From Oceanobacillus piezotolerans (GTDB lineage: Bacteria > Bacillota > Bacilli > Bacillales > Amphibacillaceae), in assembly GCF_003665065.1 (NCBI RefSeq), contig NZ_RCHR01000005.1:62001-126000 (forward strand): a stretch of DNA of 64,000 nucleotides, in the 5' to 3' direction. The stretch's first letter is position 1; the number at the start of each line of letters is the position of its first letter. Below the pieces are notes generated by a model that saw only the letters and a list, made by a program, of their open reading frames with translations, searched no databases and was not told where the DNA came from. The position numbers and the translations under genes were made by a program. This document shows positions 59,503 through 64,000 of the stretch, piece by piece.

Positions 59503-59847
59503 ATGATTGGAGATAAGATACAAAAAATACGTAAGAGCAGAGGGATGACATTATCAGAGTGTGCAGAGAGAGCAAATATATCTAAATCTTATTTAAGTAA
59601 TATTGAAAGAAACTTAAATCAAAATCCCTCCATTCAAATTATAGAGAAAGTCGCTTTAGTTTTGGGGGTAGAGGTAAGTTCGTTAATCTCTACAAATTCA
59701 ACTCATGAGGAACCGACAGAAAGTGAATGGTTGGATTTTGTGAAGGAATTAAAGGAATCGGGTGTGAAGACACATCACCTTCAGGGATTTAGGACTGTGA
59801 TTGAGTTTGCGAAGTGGCAGAATGAAAAGGGCAAGACAAATATTTAG
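59503..59847 (+). CDS. SinR-like repressor encoded within the eps operon
   Basis: 114 residues with SinR architecture. Residues 1-62 are an XRE helix-turn-helix, and ISKSYLSNIERNLNQNPSIQ (26-45) is nearly the same as the recognition region of Bacillus subtilis SinR. Residues 74-106 (SEWLDFVKELKESGVKTHHL onward) form the SinI/SinR-type dimerisation helices. SinR represses biofilm matrix genes by binding GTTCTYT; sites of that form lie at the promoter of this very operon. The start is ATG 59503 with GAGGTATAGCTA upstream, three bases after epsN. SlrR is an alternative, but it is longer and has a duplicated C-terminal part. No SinI antagonist is seen in the window. Confidence 0.92.
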   Translation: MIGDKIQKIRKSRGMTLSECAERANISKSYLSNIERNLNQNPSIQIIEKVALVLGVEVSSLISTNSTHEEPTESEWLDFVKELKESGVKTHHLQGFRTVIEFAKWQNEKGKTNI

Positions 59848-59876
59848 TATCCCGGTTAAAGGGGGAGAAATACCGT

Positions 59877-60620
59877 ATGGGTACAAATAAGATTCCAAAG
59901 CGAATTCATTATTGTTGGTTTGGTGGAAACGAAAAGCCTAAGCAAGTTCAGAAATTTCTAGCAAACTGGCAAGATGTTTTATGGGATTATGAAATAGTAG
60001 AGTGGAATGAAAGTAATTTTGACATAAATAGTAATTCTTATGTTCAGCAGGCATATAAAGAGAAGAAATATGCATTCGTTAGTGATTATGCAAGACTTAA
60101 AGCCTTGTACGAAGAGGGCGGAATATATTTAGATACTGATGTAGAGGTTTTCCTCCCATTTGATAATTTGCTGCACCATGATTCATTTTGGGGCTTTGAA
60201 CAGGGGAATTATATTGCAACTAGTACAATTGGCGCGGCGAAGGGTAATAAGTTAATTAAACAGTTTTTAGATTTATATAAAGGCATTCTGTTTGTTAAAG
60301 AAGACGGGACCATTAATACACTAACCAATGTGGCAATGGTTTCTAAATTAATAGAGTCGCTTGGTGTGGAGTTAAATGGACATTATCAAGAGATTCAGGA
60401 AGTTGGCGTGTTTTACCCTCAGTCTTATTTTTCACCTTATGATTACATAAATTGTAGAAGTTTTAGAACGAGCAAAACCTATACGATGCACCATTTTCAT
60501 CAAAGTTGGTTGTCGCCAAAGCAAAAATTGAAAAGCAATCTGAAAAAGATAACGTCCAAAGTAATTGGTGGGAATAATATTGAAAGAATTAGAAATGCAA
60601 TTGAAATGAATCGGCCTTAG
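59877..60620 (+). CDS. GT32-like (DXD) capsular glycosyltransferase
   Basis: 247 residues from ATG 59877 behind GGGGGAGAAATACCGT. It begins IPKRIHYCWFGGNEKPKQ, has SDYARLKALYEEGGIYLDTD with the metal-binding DTD and ends MHHFHQSWLS, all typical of the Gly_transf_sug (OCH1-like) family found in capsule clusters. It would add a hexose to the repeat unit. Genes from here on have no counterpart order in the Bacillus subtilis eps operon. Confidence 0.9.
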   Translation: MGTNKIPKRIHYCWFGGNEKPKQVQKFLANWQDVLWDYEIVEWNESNFDINSNSYVQQAYKEKKYAFVSDYARLKALYEEGGIYLDTDVEVFLPFDNLLHHDSFWGFEQGNYIATSTIGAAKGNKLIKQFLDLYKGILFVKEDGTINTLTNVAMVSKLIESLGVELNGHYQEIQEVGVFYPQSYFSPYDYINCRSFRTSKTYTMHHFHQSWLSPKQKLKSNLKKITSKVIGGNNIERIRNAIEMNRP

Positions 60621-60631
60621 GAGAGAAAATA

Positions 60632-61261
60632 ATGTTTAACGTATTGAAAAAGATATGGAATACAATCCAATCACAGAGTAAAGAGAGAGGAATTTATATC
60701 ACATTTTTAATGAATCTTTCTCACGTGATAGGTATTATTAGGGCTATTTTCTATAAACTGCTTTATGTGAAAGGCATGAAATCTTCTATTTTTTCTCTTC
60801 AAGCAAATAGTAGAATCGAAATCTTTAATAAGAAATCTAAAGTAAGAATAGGGAAGTTTGTGTATATAAGAAAGAATGCTAGTATACGTATTGATTTTAG
60901 TGGTCAGCTGGACATAGAGGACTATGTATTTATCAATGATAATTGCAATATAAACTGCGTGAATAGGATAAGGATTGGGAAACATACAAAAATCGCTCCG
61001 AACGTTTGTATAAATGATCACGATCATAACTATAAAGGTGAAGATAGGGATCATTTGCTTCGCGGAGAAGTTATCATTGGTGAGAATGTGTGGATAGGAG
61101 CGAATGTTGTCATCCTAAGAGATACAGTAATTGGGGATAATTCAATTGTTGCTGCTGGAAGTGTCGTAAAAGGCGATATTCCTAGTAACACATTGTATAT
61201 GAATAAAAGAGAAAACAAATTTGTACATTACCCTGCTAAGGTGATGCGAGATACAGTTTGA
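60632..61261 (+). CDS. Left-handed beta-helix acyltransferase (CysE/LacA/WcaF type)
   Basis: 209 residues from ATG 60632 behind AGGAGAGAAAATA. The first ~60 residues are helical and basic; hexapeptide repeats run from about 68 to 200 (IGKFVYIRKNASIRIDF, GENVWIGANVVILRDTVIGD), with the conserved catalytic-loop histidines in INDHDHNYK. It probably O-acetylates the polysaccharide using acetyl-CoA. Confidence 0.9.
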   Translation: MFNVLKKIWNTIQSQSKERGIYITFLMNLSHVIGIIRAIFYKLLYVKGMKSSIFSLQANSRIEIFNKKSKVRIGKFVYIRKNASIRIDFSGQLDIEDYVFINDNCNINCVNRIRIGKHTKIAPNVCINDHDHNYKGEDRDHLLRGEVIIGENVWIGANVVILRDTVIGDNSIVAAGSVVKGDIPSNTLYMNKRENKFVHYPAKVMRDTV

Positions 61262-61277
61262 ATCTGAGGAGATAATC

Positions 61278-62486
61278 GTGAAGAAAAAAATATTAATATC
61301 CATGTTTGATATGGAAATAGGTGGGATAGAGAGAAGCTTAATTAATATGTTAGAAAGCTTTGATTATGGAAAATATGAGGTGGATTTATTCATATGCCAT
61401 CACACTGGTGACTTCTTAAAATATATACCCAGCAAGGTAAATGTTTTGCCTGAAATGGGAGAATATACAGTTTTTAGAAAGTCTATCTCTACCTGTTTAC
61501 AAGAAAGACAATATTCTTTATCTATGGTTCGAATACTAAGCAAAGCTTGGGCAAATATAAAATCTAAAAGGATGAAGTTAACAGAAGGATCAGGTTATAT
61601 TCAAATGCAGCTTGTACTAAAATACTCTATCCCGCTTATTGCAAAGCTGACTAAAAAGTATGATGTCGCTATTAGTTATGCATGGCCACATGATATTGTT
61701 GCGAATAACGTAGATGCCAAAAAGAAAATTGCTTGGGTTCATACGGATTACAGTAAGTTAGAGATTGATAATAAAAGGGATTTTCGCGTTTGGAGTAAAT
61801 TTGATCATATTGCATCCGTATCGGAGAATTGCAGGAATGCTTTTTTAGAGAAGTATCCCCTATTGAAGAAGAAAACCATAGTAATTGAAAATATTACATC
61901 TCCGGAGATGATTCAAACTCTAGCTAATGAAAAGGTTGAAAATCCATTGAATCAAGATTCGCGATTTAAGGTAGTAACGGTTGCTAGATTATCCCATGCT
62001 AAAGGTATTGACCAAGCGGTTTTGGCATTAAAGCAATTGAAAGATAAGGGCTTTGACAATATTGCATGGTATGTTGTTGGGTATGGTGGAGAGGAACAGG
62101 GGATAAGAAATCTGATTGAGAAAAATAACTTAGGGAGTTCCTTCATTTTACTTGGAAAAAAAGTCAATCCATATCCTTATATGAAAGCTGCTGATTTGTA
62201 TGTACAACCATCGAGGTATGAGGGAAAAGCAGTAACCGTTACGGAGGCGCAAATATTAGGGAAACCTGTACTAATTACTAATTACCCTACAGCTAAAAGC
62301 CAGGTTAATAATGGGGTGGATGGGATAATTTGTGAATTGTCGGTGGATGGGATTGCTGATGGAGTTGAACGTTTCTATGATAGCAAACTTCTAATGGAGC
62401 GACTTGCATCCAATTGTGGTAAAAGCAATTATTTCAATGGCGCGAAAGAATTAGGTAAACTGGATACCCTATTTACTGCCAACTAG
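61278..62486 (+). CDS. Glycosyltransferase family 4
   Basis: 402 residues from GTG 61278 behind GAGGAGATAATC. N-terminal FDMEIGGIERSLINMLESFD and C-terminal VQPSRYEGKAVTVTEAQILG, with VVTVARLSHAKGIDQAV between, mark a GT-B transferase of the capsule type. The partial gene at 63664 begins in a similar way (IAGAEKSLVSLLSMLD), so the two may be paralogues. Sugar specificity is unknown. Confidence 0.9.
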   Translation: MKKKILISMFDMEIGGIERSLINMLESFDYGKYEVDLFICHHTGDFLKYIPSKVNVLPEMGEYTVFRKSISTCLQERQYSLSMVRILSKAWANIKSKRMKLTEGSGYIQMQLVLKYSIPLIAKLTKKYDVAISYAWPHDIVANNVDAKKKIAWVHTDYSKLEIDNKRDFRVWSKFDHIASVSENCRNAFLEKYPLLKKKTIVIENITSPEMIQTLANEKVENPLNQDSRFKVVTVARLSHAKGIDQAVLALKQLKDKGFDNIAWYVVGYGGEEQGIRNLIEKNNLGSSFILLGKKVNPYPYMKAADLYVQPSRYEGKAVTVTEAQILGKPVLITNYPTAKSQVNNGVDGIICELSVDGIADGVERFYDSKLLMERLASNCGKSNYFNGAKELGKLDTLFTAN

Positions 62487-62509
62487 TATGTTATGAAAGA
62501 GTTGATTTA

Positions 62510-63646
62510 ATGAAAATTTATACAATAACTTGCCATGATGTATATAACCATGGAGCTTCTTTGCAAGCATATGCTCTAATGAAATATTTAAATAATATGG
62601 GGCATAATGTTCAAATAATTAACTATAAACCGAGTTATTTAAGTAATCATTACAAAATATTTAAAATTGCAAACCCAAAATGGGATCAGAATGTATTCAG
62701 TAGATTGATATATCTGTTACTAAAAGTACCGATGCGAATACCAGAGTTAAAAAGAAAGAAAGCTTTTGATAACTTTACCTCAACTTATTTAACGTTATCT
62801 CCGGAAAGGTATCAATCAAACGAAGAATTAAAGGATAAATTGCCTTTTGCAGATGTATATATTTGTGGTAGTGATCAAATTTGGAACACTGTTTTTCAAA
62901 ATGGGAAGGATCCAGCTTTTTATTTAGACTTTGCACCTAAGCAGAGTATAAAAGCTTCCTATGCTGCTAGTTTTTCTACTGAAGAGATTGACCAGCAATA
63001 TATACCTTTTGTAAGAAAGGCTGTAAAAAGCCTTGATACTGTAAGTGTTAGAGAAAAAAGTGGAGTTGCTATATTGAATAAGTTGGGAATAAAGGATGCT
63101 ATCCACGTGGTTGATCCTACACTCTTGTTAAGTATGGAGGAATGGAATCAAATAGCGGAGTATGAATTTAAGGAAGATTACATTCTAATTTATGATTTTG
63201 ATAATAATGATTTAATTAGAGAACTTGCTAAAAAGATATCAGAGAAAAAAGGATTAAAGATCTATAGCATAAACCCAGGAAAAGTAAATTATGCCGATAA
63301 ATATTTTAAATATGTAGGGCCGGAAGTTTTTGTTTCCTTAATAAGGGATGCATCCTTTATCCTTTCTAATTCCTTTCATGCAGCAGTCTTTTCGGTGGTA
63401 TTTCAGAGAAACTTTGCAATTGTTAATAGAAAGGAATCGATTAATACTAGAATGAGAGATTTTTTAGCGGATATAGGTTTAGAAGACAGGCTAATAAATG
63501 CTGATTTTAATATAAAAGCTCTATTGAAGGCTATTGATTATAGAAAGAGTGAATCTATTCTACAAGGTGATATTAGAAAATCCAAGAAATATTTTGATCA
63601 TATCCTATTTTCTACTAAAATGGAAAATCAAAAAGAAAACTTGTGA
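62510..63646 (+). CDS. Polysaccharide pyruvyl transferase family protein
   Basis: 378 residues of the PS_pyruv_trans (CsaB/EpsI/EpsO) family from ATG 62510, behind AAAGAGTTGATTTA. It has ITCHDVYNHGASLQAYAL at the N-terminus, ADVYICGSDQIWN, and the C-terminal SFILSNSFHAAVFSVVFQR. It adds pyruvate ketals from phosphoenolpyruvate to a sugar, giving the polymer a negative charge. Bacillus subtilis epsI and epsO encode relatives. Confidence 0.9.
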   Translation: MKIYTITCHDVYNHGASLQAYALMKYLNNMGHNVQIINYKPSYLSNHYKIFKIANPKWDQNVFSRLIYLLLKVPMRIPELKRKKAFDNFTSTYLTLSPERYQSNEELKDKLPFADVYICGSDQIWNTVFQNGKDPAFYLDFAPKQSIKASYAASFSTEEIDQQYIPFVRKAVKSLDTVSVREKSGVAILNKLGIKDAIHVVDPTLLLSMEEWNQIAEYEFKEDYILIYDFDNNDLIRELAKKISEKKGLKIYSINPGKVNYADKYFKYVGPEVFVSLIRDASFILSNSFHAAVFSVVFQRNFAIVNRKESINTRMRDFLADIGLEDRLINADFNIKALLKAIDYRKSESILQGDIRKSKKYFDHILFSTKMENQKENL

Positions 63647-63663
63647 ATTAGGAGTGAGGGTTA

Positions 63664-64000
63664 ATGAAAAAAAAGCAGTTGTTATTTGTAATTGATTCTT
63701 TAGATATTGCTGGTGCTGAAAAGAGCCTAGTATCATTATTATCCATGTTAGATTACTCACAGTACTCCGTTGATTTACAGTTATTTTCTTATGGTAATCC
63801 GTTAGAAGAATTACTTCCAAAAGATGTTAATGTTTTAAGGCCTATAAAATACACCACTTTCGCACAAAAAAGTTTAATTAAATCAATAAAATATGGATTA
63901 ACTAAGCAGGGGTTTCTAATGTTACAGTCGAGAGTTAAATATTCTATGGGTATATATAAAAGAAACTTTCATAATACGAAACGAGCAATTGTATATTGGA
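63664..64000 (+). CDS. Glycosyltransferase family 4 (partial, runs off the window)
   Basis: 112 codons from ATG 63664, behind TTAGGAGTGAGGGTTA, open to the right edge. LLFVIDSLDIAGAEKSLVSL is the usual N-terminus of a capsule-type GT-B enzyme, and the sequence resembles the start of the gene at 61278. Its C-terminal donor site lies outside the window, as probably do the flippase and the operon end. Confidence 0.85.
   Translation, partial: MKKKQLLFVIDSLDIAGAEKSLVSLLSMLDYSQYSVDLQLFSYGNPLEELLPKDVNVLRPIKYTTFAQKSLIKSIKYGLTKQGFLMLQSRVKYSMGIYKRNFHNTKRAIVYW

Noticed and set aside
59503-59847. Generic phage-type XRE repressor
   Set aside because: The C-terminal SinI-like dimerisation segment and the SinR-like recognition region go beyond a generic Xre domain, and matching operators are at the operon promoter.

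Overview
The window is AT-rich chromosomal DNA from a spore-forming, probably alkali- and salt-tolerant member of the Bacillaceae (Oceanobacillus, Virgibacillus or Ornithinibacillus type; the genus is inferred). The case rests on strong GGAGG ribosome-binding sites, frequent GTG/TTG starts, three SspH-type spore proteins, a CwlC-like mother-cell amidase, a complete Mrp Na+/H+ antiporter operon, the des-desK-desR cold-sensing set and a Bacillus-type eps operon. No rRNA, tRNA, prophage, transposase gene or CRISPR array was found.

Layout. 1-7.7 kb: an Spx paralogue with an altered redox centre, small unknown genes, a coiled-coil gene behind a SigK-like promoter, alanine racemase between two copies of a dispersed repeat, three sspH-like genes, a His/Asp-rich repeat protein, two NADPH-dependent FMN reductase paralogues and a GmhB-type phosphatase. 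7.7-13.5 kb (minus strand): mrpABCDEFG. 14-20.9 kb: a KdpD-like Usp protein, lipoteichoic acid synthase, a sporulation amidase, an aromatic-acid-exporter-like membrane protein and an lrgAB/cidAB pair. 21-25 kb: pstSCAB behind TTTACA (Pho box) repeats. 25-29.5 kb: a GtrA-like protein, then a yybP-ykoY manganese riboswitch ahead of a cation P-type ATPase, and an SDR-type protein. 29.7-33 kb: a strict 52-bp satellite array, then argGH with two ARG boxes. 33.5-46.5 kb: YutJ-like NADH dehydrogenase, a LytTR regulator next to an acetyl-CoA hydrolase/CoA-transferase, a YpvA/DinG-family helicase, a CoA-pyrophosphatase-type Nudix protein, a second ~52-bp satellite array, a DUF3231 protein, des-desK-desR, a WrbA-like flavoprotein and a luciferase-like monooxygenase. 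46.7-64 kb: a large exopolysaccharide operon running off the right edge.

The eps operon is the most interesting part. It begins at a TTGACA-17-TAAAAT promoter whose spacer is exactly filled by the palindrome GTTCTTTATAAAGAAC, two inverted SinR half-sites (GTTCTYT); similar sites lie 93 bp upstream and 60 bp downstream. The operon itself encodes a SinR-like repressor (59503-59847) whose recognition region is nearly that of SinR. This predicts a self-repressing matrix operon, unlike Bacillus subtilis where sinR lies elsewhere. A structured region between epsB and epsC sits where the processive-antitermination EAR (epsC) RNA is known to be. The tyrosine-kinase partner EpsB has lost the second Walker A' aspartate and the tyrosine tail.

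The second notable signal is a pair of satellite arrays about 10.4 kb apart. Both have a ~52-bp period built on a CTTCAT-N7-ATGAA hairpin plus a purine-rich arm, and they lie in opposite orientation. I know of no described function for them.
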